Shown here: in pieces, positions 55,601 through 64,000 of the stretch
How the letters are laid out: each line of letters begins with the position of its first letter
Numbering within the stretch: the stretch's first letter is position 1
Source: Luteolibacter yonseiensis
GTDB lineage: Bacteria; Verrucomicrobiota; Verrucomicrobiia; Verrucomicrobiales; Akkermansiaceae
Direction of reading: 5' to 3'
NCBI RefSeq assembly: GCF_016595465.1
Contig: NZ_JAENIK010000012.1
Location: 1,106,302-1,170,301, forward strand
DNA: 64,000 nt
Notes under the pieces: generated by a model
The model's database searches: none
What the model was told of the DNA's origin: nothing
Seen by the model: the letters and a program-made list of their open reading frames with translations, nothing else
Position numbers and translations under genes: made by a program

Positions 55601-58600
55601 CGGAACGCCCTGCACGCGGGGTGCGGGCACGATCCAGTCCATGTTTCCGGTCTCACCCGGGTTCAGCGAGAGGGAAGCCGTTGTTCCGGTCTCCAGCGAA
55701 TCGGCGGCACCGGCCGTGCGGATGATGTCGAAGCGTTCGATGCGGAGTGTGCCGGACGCGGCCACGTTCGTCACGACCGGGCGCAGGGAATCGAAGTAGA
55801 ACTGGGCGCTGTCCCGCTCCACTCCGTTCGCGTCGGGATTGAGCAGCAGGTTGATGCCAGCGGCGATCGCGGTCAGGCTGCGGCGCGGACTCTCATTTCC
55901 GGCGGCATTGCGGGCGGTGACTTCGTAGGTGACGCTCGTGGTGCCGAGCGGCAGTTGGTCCACGAAGAAGGTGTTCGTGAGCGGAGCACCGTTTTGTTTG
56001 GTTCCGTTCCGATAGACATTGTAGCCGGTGACCGTCGCGTCATCGGACTGCCAGGAAATGGAGGTGGCCGAGTCATCCCTGACCAATACCTGCATGTTTT
56101 TGACGGGACTGACCAACAACTCGATGGTGACCGGAGTGGCGAAATTCTCATTGCCATGCGAATCCACACTCGCGACGCGGTATTCATGGCTGCCACGCGG
56201 CGGATTGTCATTGATCGTGACAGGAGTCGGGCTGGTGAAGATCGAAGTGTCGCCGCGATAGACGTGGTAGCTGTAAGGTGTTTCTCCGGACGAGGGGGCC
56301 GACCAGGAAACGGACACTCCGGTTCCGCCGAGCGTCGCGGCGAAATTCTGCGGAGCGGGTGGCGGAGTACGGTCCGACAAGGCATTGAGCACACCCGAAG
56401 CAGGACTGTCCGCACCTCGCAGTGTGGCTACGATCGCATAGGTGTAAATGCCGTCGGCGGGTGGCGTGTCCGTGAAATCGCTGGTGGCGAGATTGTCCGC
56501 GACGAGCAGCGCGGGCACCGTGGCGTTGTTACCGGGTTCCCGGTAAATTTTGTATGATTCGGCACGGGGAACATCATCCCAGTTGATGAGAATCCGGCCG
56601 CCGGCGAGAGTCCGGCCGCTCAACCCGGTGGGCCGGGCCGGAGGATCCGGCAGGGCGGTGTTGTAGATCTCCAGGGTGCCCGGCGCCACGACGGTACCCA
56701 CATTGCCGGAACGATCGGTGACACTCAGGCGGAAAAATCCCGTGCCACGTCCCATCGCGGGAGTCATCGGAAGCGAACCGGTCCACGACAATCCTGATCC
56801 GGTCAGAATAATCGGAACATCCGCGCCGACGGGCGGCTCGAACCGCAGCGTCGGGGTCGATCCGACGGCGGGCGGTTCCGACAATTGAAGGCCGAGTTGG
56901 AGGGTGACCCCGGTCTGCGTCTGGATTGGAGCCGCCCTGTCGTAGGAAACGAGGGCGGTTGGTTTCGTGACATCGAAGCTCAGTGCGGGTCCCGCCGGAC
57001 TGCCGGTGAAGTTGTTACCCGCAAGGTCGGTCGCCGAGGCGATTACCGTCGCGGTTCCCGACTTCGCCGACAGATCGGTGACCGCGAAGTTCGCGGTGAA
57101 CTGAGTGGGTGACTGGCGGATGAGCGTGACAGCCACCACCTCTCCCGAGCCTGCCGGACGGATCGAGAACACCGGTGTGGCCACCAGGGCCTCGCTCGAT
57201 GTCACGGTGATGACCAGATTTCCAGGACCTGCGGGAAGGGCTCCGTCATACGCGACCGTCAGGACAGGTTTGGAGAAATCCAGGGTGATCGCCCGCTGGT
57301 TGGAAAGCGGGCTCGCATTTCCCGCGTCGTCGTAGCCGACGATCGAGAAATACCACATGCCGTCGGGCAGGCTGCTGAGGACGCTCGAGGTTTGTCCTTC
57401 GATCAAGTCGCTCTGGCCGGATGCCTCGCTGGTTTGGTTGAACGGCGCGTTTTTCCAGAAAGCCTTGAATTTCGAGGGTCTCTCCCCTGTCACCGCGTAT
57501 TGCCATTCAAGACGCAGTCCGCTTCCGGCCAAATATGCCGGCTCAAGCAGGACAGGAGCCGCCGGTGGTCCGGAATCGAAGACCACGGTCACCGGTGCCG
57601 ACGAGGCGGAGCCCAAGCTGTCGAACGCGTCGACGACGATCTTGTTGTTACCCTCGACCAACGATACTCCGGACACGCTGAACGAACCGTCCGGAGCCGC
57701 GCTGACCGCCCCGGAAACCGTCGCCCCGTTTCGCGTGATCCGCAGGGAGATTCCGGGTTCGGCGCTACCGGTGACGGTCGCGCTGCCCACGTTCGTCACG
57801 CTGGCATTGACCGGCAGGACGATCACCGGAGCCGGTGGCGGCCCGGGATTGGCAACCACATTCAACGCCCTGCCCGATTCATTTCCGGCCAGGTCCCTCG
57901 CCCGGAGTTCCACCCGATGGATTCCGCTGGAAAGCGTGCGCGGATCCCACAAAGTGTTGAAGGAAGACGACGAACTGCGGGCCACGGCCACGCCATCCAC
58001 CAGCAAGTCGATCCATTTCACGCCGAGAGGCGCTGTCGCGGCACCTGTCACCGCGAGGAGACGGGAAACGACCTGACCCTCTGAAAGGCTGAAAGCCGCG
58101 ATCGAAGGTCCGCCGGTGATGTAATTGAAGTTGACCGACAGGGTTCCGCCAGCGGTCGAGGTCCCGCTGTTCGTCTGGAGATAGACCGGCTTCAATCCGG
58201 CACCTGCGGACAACCTGTATGGCAGAACGAAACCGTAAGGACGGATGCGGTAGGATTCGTCCGAAGCGAACAAATCGGTGAAAGCGACGCCCGGGAAAGC
58301 CGCGTTCTCGCTCAACCTGTATTTCACCGCGTTCACGGCCATCAAACGCAGTTCGACATCGCGCGATCCGGTATCGGTGGTTCCGGACGCGGAAGCCAGC
58401 GCGCTGCCGATCACAGGCTCACCGGTCAGGGGAGTCACTGCGGAAACCGTGCCGGCCAAGGACGCGCTGATCGTGCTGGCGGACGAACTGCCCCACCAGT
58501 TGGACGCGGCGTCGAGAACCGCGGTTCCCGATTGGGTGGCGTTGCTGGTGGTGTTCGTGAGGATGACCGATTGGCGGACTTTCACATTCGAGCTGCCTGA

Positions 58601-61600
58601 TGCGGTCAGTCCGTTTTCATTGAATGCCAGATAGCACGACGCGGCATCGATCCGCGCGTCGTTGGATACGGAAATGCCAGCACCGCTGTTCTGCACCGCG
58701 TAAATATTGGAAACCAGCGGACTTCCCTTCGTGATCCGGAGACCACCGCCGTAACGCACCCACACACGGCTCAATTCCGAGACACCTGTGGAAGACGACA
58801 GGGTAATACCATCCCATGCTCCGCGGGCCGGTGACGCACCTTCCGCATCCGAAGTGAAATGGATGGGCAGCAGGTCCGTGCCATTGGCAACGATCTTTCC
58901 ATTGAGAACCTCGATTCCGGTCCCGGAGGCGAACCGCAGGGTGGTCCCCGGTGCGATGGTCAGAACCGCGCCATCCTGGAGAATCAGATCGGCGTGGATC
59001 GGAATGACGGCCGTCGGACCGCCGATGCTCAGGTTCGCCCGCAGGGTTCCCGCAAGTGGATCGGTCCATGACAGCGGGGCCACCGCCGGATTGAATTGCC
59101 CGAGGCCGTTGTAAGCCACCACCGCGAGGTAGTAGGTCTGCGTCCGGTTGAGGGAACCCACGTCAAACGTCTTCGTGGAGGCCCCGACATCCCCTACCGG
59201 AGTCAAACCGGAAACGGTGGTGAACGGCGTGTTCTGGACGAAGACCTTGAAACGCGACAAGCCTACGAGCGTCGAGGTATCGTAGGTGCTCCAGTCCAGG
59301 CGCACCGAGTCAAGTCCGGTGGTGGTCAGCACCGGAGTGACCGGAGGTGGCACCTCGCTCTGCAGGACAATGCGGACCGGAGTCACCGCAAGGCTTGAAT
59401 TGCCAGCCACGTCGACCGCGGTGACCGCAGCGAAATACTCGCGATCGGGAACCAGACCCGCGAAGACATTCGAGCGGGCGGAAGCATTTCCGCCTCCCTT
59501 CGCGGACAATCCGGCCACCGAGGTGAAATTCGTTTCCTCGATGTAATAACGGAAGCCGCTCAAATCGGCGGGTGCGCCATACGATCCCCACCCGATCGTT
59601 GCGGACGTGGGGCCGGTCGCGGTGATGGCAGGAACCGGGTTTGCAGGGACCAGGGCGTCAACGGTGAAGCCGTAGGATTCATCCGGATCCATCACCCTGC
59701 CGTCCCCATCGGTCGCACCTGTGATGCGGAGGGTATAAGCACCTCCGTTGGTGGCACCGAAGCCGACGCCGGAACTGCGGAAATGGCGGGCATCGGTCCA
59801 GACACCTCCGGCCGGCACCGCTGGAACCGCCGCGGCGTTTCCACTCAGGAGCGAGAACACCGGCACCACCGAGGTGGACATGTCACGATCGAATGTGGCG
59901 GTGAAGGTCACGCCGGACGAAATGGGAATCAATGTCCCGGCACTCGATGCCACACCCACAACCTTCGGTTTGAGAGAACGTTCCTGATAGATCGCTGTAT
60001 ATTGGAGCGCGGCGGCATCCAGCGTCGTGACCGTCTTGGTGAACGACGGCGACGTTCCGAGAAACTGGCCGTTCAGCTCGATTCGTTGGAACAGGAATTC
60101 AGACCCGTTCTTTTCAACCTTGGCGGGTGCGGTGATCGTCAGCGACTGGCCGTTGGTATAGGTCCCGGATCCCGGGATCACCGCCAGATCGGCCGGCTGT
60201 GTCGCGGTGGTCACGACGTGGCTCGGCACCGACTCCCTGAAGAACGCGATGATGTTCCGGTTCGCGGTGGCGGTGAAGGAGAGCGGTGAAGTGTTGCCTA
60301 TGCTGGAGCCCCCTTCTTCCCAGTGATCGAAGAGGTATCCGGCCGCGGGATTCGGAGTCAGCGAAACCGGCGTGTTGATGGGGAAATTTCCAGTTCCCGA
60401 GACACTCCCTGTCCCCGGCACAGCCACTGTGACGGCTACCTGGAACTGTGGCAGTCCGAAGACGGCCACCAGATTGCGATCACGCGTCGGAACAAAGGTA
60501 TAGGTCGCCTGCCCGCTCGCGAAAGCGCCGTCTTCCGTCCAGTTGAGGAAGACATAGGGAAGGACCGAGGTATTGGCCGTCGCGGTGACAGTGGCGGGCA
60601 AGCCCTCGCGGAGCGCACCTCCGCCGGTCACGCCGCCCCCACCCGCCGGAGAAGCGGAAACGGCGACGTTATACAGCCGGTAGATCCGGAAATTGTCCTG
60701 CACCGCGTTTTGTTCCGCGCTGGCATGACCACCCGTCCCGAACTCATATAACAGGTCGCCGGAATCGGCCGATACCGTGACCAGATAGTAGCCCGGCGCG
60801 GATGTGTTGATCTGGCGCGATTGGGTGATGGCGGCAGTTGCCGCCAAAGGCGAACCTACGGGAATGGTGACATCCTGGACCAGTTGCGAATTCGTCGTGT
60901 TGAGCACCTGCAGCCGTGTCGTGTGCCCGGCAGCCGCCGTTCCGGTTCCTTTGTTCGTGATGTTCCAGGAAATCGTCCGGTTGCCGTCGCCGTCGGGTTC
61001 CGAAATCGCAAGCTCTTCGGGCGAAAGGTCGGGATAGTCCTTCAGGATCACATTGAACGGATTCGAGGTCGCCGTGATGTTGTCCCCTTCCTGGAGAATC
61101 TCGTCCACGTTGTTGGCGGAGTCTGTTTTAACCAGAAGATAGAAGGATCCCGGCAGACCGTCCTTCAGTGCGAGCGATTGGTTCACGCTGTAACCCGCAC
61201 CGGCGGCGAGGCTTCCATTGTGGGTGAGGAGGGCCAGTTGGATGTCGTCGGCATCTCCATAGACCGCATTTTGCGACATCACCACTCGATCCACCCAAAT
61301 GCTCGCGCTGGTCGCCAGATTTCCAACGTTGCTAACGGTATAGCTGAGGTTGATGCTGTCACCAGTCTTGAGACCCGGCGTCGTGATATCGTCGAGACGG
61401 GTGACGCGGAGGTTCGGGAAATTGATCGCGGATGTCGGCAGGACACGGGCATCGAGAATATAGTCGCCGTTGAGTCCCGTCGTGCCGAGGCTACCCCGGA
61501 TCAGCGCGTAGTAACGACCCGTGGTCGGGATCTGGATTTCCGCCGAACCATCTCCCGCCACGCCATTGGTTTCCGCCATGAGCGTTCCCGCCTGCGAATA

Positions 61601-64000
61601 AATCGCGACAATCGGGCCGAGGGTGGATCCGGCCGGATGCCGCGCCGTCAGGAACACGGTGTTGCCGGAGGAAATTTGTCCGAGATCGAAATAATCGAGC
61701 TCCGCATTGGTGCTGATGAATCCCGCGATCGAAGCGGTGGAAATTCCTCCGACCTGGGCGAATGTCACCGGGTCGGCCGTGCCGAGCGAGTCGTTCTGCT
61801 CGCTCTCGGATTGCATCCCCCGCATGAGCGAAACCCTGAACCGGTGCTCGGTGCGGATCCCGTGGTAATCGTCGATTCTCAGACGGTAGTCACCCGTCTT
61901 GGCGAGCGTGATCGGGTTGTTGGACTCGAGGCTGTTGCTGGCCAGATTCCGCTCGAAAACCACCTGCCCGTCCGGGTCGGTGAGATACCAGTTGAGCATG
62001 TAGCTATCAGGCTCGAACGGCATCGCCACCTCGAAGGCCATCACGTCTCCGGCTTCGGCGGGGAATGTCCAATATTCGATGTCTTCCGAACTGGACAGCA
62101 CACCGCGGGCATTGGCGGTGAGATAACCGGGGATGCTGGTATCGAAAACCAGCAGACCGGCGGACGTACCGGAATTGTTGGGTTCCGTCTCGGTGGCAAA
62201 GCCGGACGGTCCGGTGATGGTGAACGCCCGCTGGAACGGCAGCGGCAGGTTGTTTCCTGTTTTGTCGCGCAATCCCGAGGTCGCGGTGAAGACATAGTTG
62301 CCCGGCCGCAACGGCCCGTTTGAGATCGTGTAATTGTTCGACAGTCCTGACGTGTAGTTCGCCGGAATCACCGGAATCACCGAATCATCCGCTGTCGAAA
62401 ACGACCCATCCGGACCGGCCCAGACCAACGTGTAGTTCGACGCGTTGGTCACCGTCGTCGCCAGCATGTCCTTGTTGAATGAAAGGCTGAACGAAGTCAC
62501 CAACGCCTCCCCGGAAGGATTCGGCAACGTGCAGGCGGTGATCGTCGGCGGCACCGTGTCCGAGATCGCGATGTCCGCGAAATACTCCGCCATCAGCCCC
62601 AGACCCGAACTCCCGCCCACACGCACGTAATACGTCGACTCGTCACCCGCCTTCAGCGTGTACACCAGCCGCGTCGCAGTCACCTCGTCCGGCGCCATTT
62701 GCGTCCCGTCCGCCTTGAACAGCGCCAGCGTCGGAACCAGCCCGGACGTCGACGGCAGACGCACCGTCACCCCCACCTGCGTCCCGGACGCCAGATTGCC
62801 CAGGCCATACCAGTCGCCCGACGTGTCGTATCCCGCCAGGTAGCCGCCCACCGTCGCGCCGAGCGAGTTGCCCGACAGCGTGAACGAAACCCCGTCCGCC
62901 TGCGAAAGCTGGTCGTTGCCCTCGCTCTCCACCTGCGTCCCCACCGGGGCCAGGCTCGCCCGGAAACGATACTCGCCACGATAACCGTAGTAGGGGCTCA
63001 CCCGCACGTAGTAGGTCCCGTCGCGCGGGATCACCACCGGCGGACTCTCGCCGCGCCAGCCCGCATTGGTGTTGGCGAAACTGGTGAGACCCGCGCCGGT
63101 CTCGTCCAGCACCTCCCAGCCCAGCCCGGCCGCCTCCGTCGCCGTCGAGTGGTCCACCGCCACCGTCAGCACCTGGCCCCGCGACGCCGTAAAACTCCAA
63201 TAATCGCGGTCCGGGTCGTCCGACAAAAATCCCCGCCCGAAGCCGTGGCGGATCCCCGTCGCCGTGTCGTCCGCCGCCAGCGGCGCCCGCGCGTTGCCGT
63301 CGAGCACCCGCAGCACATGCTCGTCATTGTCCGCCACGACGAGCTCGGCCCGTCCGTCCCCGTCCAGGTCCGCCGCCGCCACCCCGTAGGTGTTGTACCA
63401 GTTGCGCCGCACGTAGCTGAAACCGAACGTCCCGTCCGCGCGGTTCGACGCCACCGTCAGGTGGTCGTAGCCGCCCAGCAGCAGGTCCGGCCACGAATCC
63501 CCGTTGACATCCGCCACCTTCACGAACTCGTTGTAGTAGCCGTAGTTCAACAGGAAATCCACCCGCGTCCCGAACGTCCCGTCGCCGTTGCCCGGGAAGA
63601 TCCAGTAGCTGTAGGCCGGGTTGTCGTTGGCCACCGCCACCAGGTCCGGATTGCCGTCACGGTTGAAATCCGCCACCTTCAGGTCCGACACGTTCGGACC
63701 GTCCGGCATGTCGAGGAACGACGGCGCGCCGAACGTCCCGTCCCCCACCCCGAGGAACACCGCCAGCCGGTCGCCGTTGTCCATGTCGCCCACCGCGAGG
63801 TCCGCCTTGCCATCCTTGTTGAAATCCCCCGACGTGATCCCCCACGGCCGGATCTTCGGAGCCAGCGACAACCCGAGCCTGCTCTCGGTGAACGAACCCG
63901 CCTTGTCGTTGAGAAGCACCGAGACCGAATAGCCCGTCGTCCCGTCCGTCCCGTTGTTGGAGACCACCAGGTCCGGATAACCGTCCGCGTTGAAATCCCC
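52637..64000 (-). CDS. Giant surface protein (N-terminus beyond window) ending in a Hint domain
   Basis: At least 3787 residues; the frame runs off the right edge, as the codons beyond 63967 still encode FG-GAP-type repeat (GDFNADGYPDL). In order: FG-GAP/VCBS repeats (64000-63260, DFNKDGKADLAVGD); PPC-type beta domains (63230-61400, with a Big_5-like domain at ~62560-62200); CARDB domains (61400-60690); InlB-like repeats (60660-60200); Big_5-like (60000-59650); FN3 repeats; a right-handed beta-helix-like part (59010-58490); Ig-like repeats; more FN3 domains (56640-55900); long beta-rich region; a carboxypeptidase-regulatory-like domain (~54080-53800); a hydrophobic segment at ~53390-53200; and a Hint domain (53134-52700). 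Starts of other operon genes overlap its stop by four bases. Likely a secreted or cell-surface adhesin-like protein; domain limits are approximate. Confidence 0.92.
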   Translation of the reverse strand, partial: GDFNADGYPDLVVSNNGTDGTTGYSVSVLLNDKAGSFTESRLGLSLAPKIRPWGITSGDFNKDGKADLAVGDMDNGDRLAVFLGVGDGTFGAPSFLDMPDGPNVSDLKVADFNRDGNPDLVAVANDNPAYSYWIFPGNGDGTFGTRVDFLLNYGYYNEFVKVADVNGDSWPDLLLGGYDHLTVASNRADGTFGFSYVRRNWYNTYGVAAADLDGDGRAELVVADNDEHVLRVLDGNARAPLAADDTATGIRHGFGRGFLSDDPDRDYWSFTASRGQVLTVAVDHSTATEAAGLGWEVLDETGAGLTSFANTNAGWRGESPPVVIPRDGTYYVRVSPYYGYRGEYRFRASLAPVGTQVESEGNDQLSQADGVSFTLSGNSLGATVGGYLAGYDTSGDWYGLGNLASGTQVGVTVRLPSTSGLVPTLALFKADGTQMAPDEVTATRLVYTLKAGDESTYYVRVGGSSGLGLMAEYFADIAISDTVPPTITACTLPNPSGEALVTSFSLSFNKDMLATTVTNASNYTLVWAGPDGSFSTADDSVIPVIPANYTSGLSNNYTISNGPLRPGNYVFTATSGLRDKTGNNLPLPFQRAFTITGPSGFATETEPNNSGTSAGLLVFDTSIPGYLTANARGVLSSSEDIEYWTFPAEAGDVMAFEVAMPFEPDSYMLNWYLTDPDGQVVFERNLASNSLESNNPITLAKTGDYRLRIDDYHGIRTEHRFRVSLMRGMQSESEQNDSLGTADPVTFAQVGGISTASIAGFISTNAELDYFDLGQISSGNTVFLTARHPAGSTLGPIVAIYSQAGTLMAETNGVAGDGSAEIQIPTTGRYYALIRGSLGTTGLNGDYILDARVLPTSAINFPNLRVTRLDDITTPGLKTGDSINLSYTVSNVGNLATSASIWVDRVVMSQNAVYGDADDIQLALLTHNGSLAAGAGYSVNQSLALKDGLPGSFYLLVKTDSANNVDEILQEGDNITATSNPFNVILKDYPDLSPEELAISEPDGDGNRTISWNITNKGTGTAAAGHTTRLQVLNTTNSQLVQDVTIPVGSPLAATAAITQSRQINTSAPGYYLVTVSADSGDLLYEFGTGGHASAEQNAVQDNFRIYRLYNVAVSASPAGGGGVTGGGALREGLPATVTATANTSVLPYVFLNWTEDGAFASGQATYTFVPTRDRNLVAVFGLPQFQVAVTVAVPGTGSVSGTGNFPINTPVSLTPNPAAGYLFDHWEEGGSSIGNTSPLSFTATANRNIIAFFRESVPSHVVTTATQPADLAVIPGSGTYTNGQSLTITAPAKVEKNGSEFLFQRIELNGQFLGTSPSFTKTVTTLDAAALQYTAIYQERSLKPKVVGVASSAGTLIPISSGVTFTATFDRDMSTSVVPVFSLLSGNAAAVPAVPAGGVWTDARHFRSSGVGFGATNGGAYTLRITGATDGDGRVMDPDESYGFTVDALVPANPVPAITATGPTSATIGWGSYGAPADLSGFRYYIEETNFTSVAGLSAKGGGNASARSNVFAGLVPDREYFAAVTAVDVAGNSSLAVTPVRIVLQSEVPPPVTPVLTTTGLDSVRLDWSTYDTSTLVGLSRFKVFVQNTPFTTVSGLTPVGDVGASTKTFDVGSLNRTQTYYLAVVAYNGLGQFNPAVAPLSWTDPLAGTLRANLSIGGPTAVIPIHADLILQDGAVLTIAPGTTLRFASGTGIEVLNGKIVANGTDLLPIHFTSDAEGASPARGAWDGITLSSSTGVSELSRVWVRYGGGLRITKGSPLVSNIYAVQNSGAGISVSNDARIDAASCYLAFNENGLTASGSSNVKVRQSVILTNTTSNATQSGTAVLDAASNWWGSSSASTISASLAGTVSAVTPLTGEPVIGSALASASGTTDTGSRDVELRLMAVNAVKYRLSENAAFPGVAFTDLFASDESYRIRPYGFVLPYRLSAGAGLKPVYLQTNSGTSTAGGTLSVNFNYITGGPSIAAFSLSEGQVVSRLLAVTGAATAPLGVKWIDLLVDGVAVARSSSSSFNTLWDPRTLSSGIHRVELRARDLAGNESGRALNVVANPGPPPAPVIVLPVNASVTNVGSATVTGSAEPGISLRITRNGATVSGAVSAAPDGSFSVSGVSLVEGNNKIVVDAFDSLGSASSAPVTVVFDSGPPAAPVLLEPAYLAGSGLRLEWQYAVTGERPSKFKAFWKNAPFNQTSEASGQSDLIEGQTSSVLSSLPDGMWYFSIVGYDDAGNASPLSNQRAITLDFSKPVLTVAYDGALPAGPGNLVITVTSSEALVATPVFSIRPAGSGEVVAVTLIRQSPTQFTANFAVTDLSAKSGTATVIASATDLAGNNFTGSPAGPALSFDVTKPTALVSYDRAAPIQTQTGVTLQLGLQLSEPPAVGSTPTLRFEPPVGADVPIILTGSGLSWTGSLPMTPAMGRGTGFFRLSVTDRSGNVGTVVAPGTLEIYNTALPDPPARPTGLSGRTLAGGRILINWDDVPRAESYKIYREPGNNATVPALLVADNLATSDFTDTPPADGIYTYAIVATLRGADSPASGVLNALSDRTPPPAPQNFAATLGGTGVSVSWSAPSSGETPYSYHVYRGDTSIFTSPTPVTINDNPPRGSHEYRVASVDSHGNENFATPVTIELLVSPVKNMQVLVRDDSATSISWQSDDATVTGYNVYRNGTKQNGAPLTNTFFVDQLPLGTTSVTYEVTARNAAGNESPRRSLTAIAAGINLLLNPDANGVERDSAQFYFDSLRPVVTNVAASGTLRIERFDIIRTAGAADSLETGTTASLSLNPGETGNMDWIVPAPRVQGVPQTIQLLARGPADPSGGRVSYEKSFTKRAAVRSPNIATLQPVSPPLAGGLTDFVATIFNPSSVPIEIIIGRSFGNEPGDVSVRVLDPSGVEVYRKPFKGTGVSPVTVDGAGAAYITIPPSGSRSFTIPQIFVPESLGRAGLSATFILDIAAIRYRLGTGDLTGAGSIGGQTVSSLVETPYYGTAATAKTSYANNEQVRITGQAIDRTTLLPLANKPLRLGFGARGFVTWQDVTTDGSGNYQFDYTPVIGFAGRLNIWAAHPDVVDQLNQVTIDYRRLYVTPGRGDIVMSKNDTLDITLSAVNPGDLPASQVDVSARVFVMDGSNEVEISSIRAALLGSPFDILPNEQRSAAVRLTADLDAPDNALIDLTLLSADGASATFRGSLSLRPAVPALSFSSPKVGYVEGSVNRGSIRSYQVTLQNLGLRPVENPEMFLPANLDWVDVNLPRTSDGRILLQDIPVGGSVTFGVSFAPSDNVPLGLYNGFFEVRASNLQTPFRVNVFPQVTSSLVGDVKFAVDNIFVDPVPNAKVRLRNPNLREELGPFLTDANGEVTVPNLQEGTWSWQVTAAGHSTQTGTIDVVPGQVNLVQTRLSKSLVTVEFSVVPKPFTDRYEIIIEQTFETRVPFPVLVFDPPSFKFTDIPDQFETTLLVKVRNEGLISMFDVQLQGETSSYASLQPLVNYMPELRAQEEVLVPFRLLWNRNGLGSEGTGAVTSSDLGGSISGCADASFKPNILDDDFMAGINAIGKAIAQCTDGMTAALVCSLIVTIDTVDFIMGFVGLEAIAETLGKFLGCVFANYFKDFGIPSGGGGPGNGNGGGFEGRGCFPAGTPVTLSDGTRVPIEQVKKGQKVRSSVWQGHYGEAEDLIIRESETLRRLTFREVRAGREPLGDGDLDLQITGEHLVWADTNGWTAASELKPGDWVHHESGALLEVAANEPIPGRHKVYTLEVNAANAFFASGVMVQDLCGLQKTGDQSAFPKTEISTAPLR
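52700..53134 (-). other. Hint (Hedgehog/intein-type) domain in the giant protein
   Basis: Begins with Cys in GCFPAGTPVTLSDGTRVPIEQVKKGQKV (Cys codon 53132-53134), the N-terminal Hint nucleophile position. The block B TxxH appears as ITGEHLVW. The C-terminal block reads VYTLEVNAANAFFASGVMVQ, followed by DLCGLQKTG and about 20 more residues. The usual His-Asn before the C-terminal splice junction is missing. N-terminal autocleavage is possible; full splicing is unlikely. Confidence 0.85.

Noticed and set aside
60821..62323. A 500-codon plus-strand frame opposite the giant surface protein
   Set aside because: Antisense shadow of the CARDB/PPC repeats; Arg- and Gly-rich sequence without domain features. 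Plus-strand frames at 37204-38808 and 5475-6554 were rejected for the same reason.
1..64000. tRNA, rRNA, CRISPR array, insertion sequence or prophage
   Set aside because: No cloverleaf-like gene, repeat-spacer array, transposase or phage structural gene was recognised. The holin-like domain at 28304 is part of a chromosomal membrane-protein fusion, not a phage.

Overview
The window looks like chromosomal DNA (roughly 60% GC by eye) from a heterotrophic Verrucomicrobiota bacterium, probably in the Verrucomicrobiales/Luteolibacter neighbourhood. The clues are a XylR-type/AraC regulator, two PEP-CTERM proteins (one cut by the left edge), very large secreted multi-domain proteins, a PQQ-type dehydrogenase/cytochrome fusion and a planctomycete/verrucomicrobial style of secreted proteins of unknown function. 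The genus is an inference. I saw no tRNA, rRNA, CRISPR array or insertion sequence.

Layout. 1-4153: end of a PEP-CTERM protein, a regulator fused to a HAD phosphatase, and a secreted endonuclease/exonuclease/phosphatase-family protein. 4205-7517: a four-gene leftward operon (DsrE-like, PNPOx-like, DUF1348, membrane protein) divergent from a LysR regulator, with a clean palindromic operator between them. 7542-9078: a secreted and a small membrane protein of unknown function. 9201-23973: a biosynthetic cluster. Its leftward operon is a seven-domain reducing type I PKS, a free-standing NRPS condensation domain, a fatty acid desaturase, an ABC ATPase, a MacB-like permease and a LolA-like protein, with genes mostly overlapping by 1-4 bases or 1 base apart. 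A divergent asparagine-synthetase-type amidotransferase starts 218 bases away. It reads as one pathway that builds, modifies, releases and exports a polyketide lipid to the outer envelope.

23974-24482 carries a long inverted repeat and no gene. 24483-30968 holds a lipoprotein, a TPR protein, a lipoprotein amidase, a glycine-zipper protein, a YihY membrane protein with a holin-like tail plus a small partner, and an MscS channel. 30977-36409 is an 1810-residue secreted dehydrogenase/dihaem cytochrome with many carbohydrate-binding-type domains. 36661-41188: a DNA ligase D with an exonuclease III domain at its N-terminus, a small protein and an SDR oxidoreductase. 41572-45404: a host-attachment (baeRF-like) protein, a tiny protein and a hybrid histidine kinase with three receiver domains.

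45438-64000 is a leftward operon of cell-surface proteins: a giant protein of at least 3787 residues ending in a Hint domain, a 1318-residue protein with a TolB-like propeller, a secreted double rhodanese-like protein lacking catalytic cysteines, a 531-residue secreted protein and a PEP-CTERM protein. The first four are joined by 4-base ATGA overlaps, so they are likely made together and may form one surface assembly.

The best candidates for something undescribed are the PKS/condensation/desaturase/ABC/LolA/AsnB cluster, the exonuclease III-LigD fusion, the Hint-ended surface operon and the regulator-phosphatase fusion.
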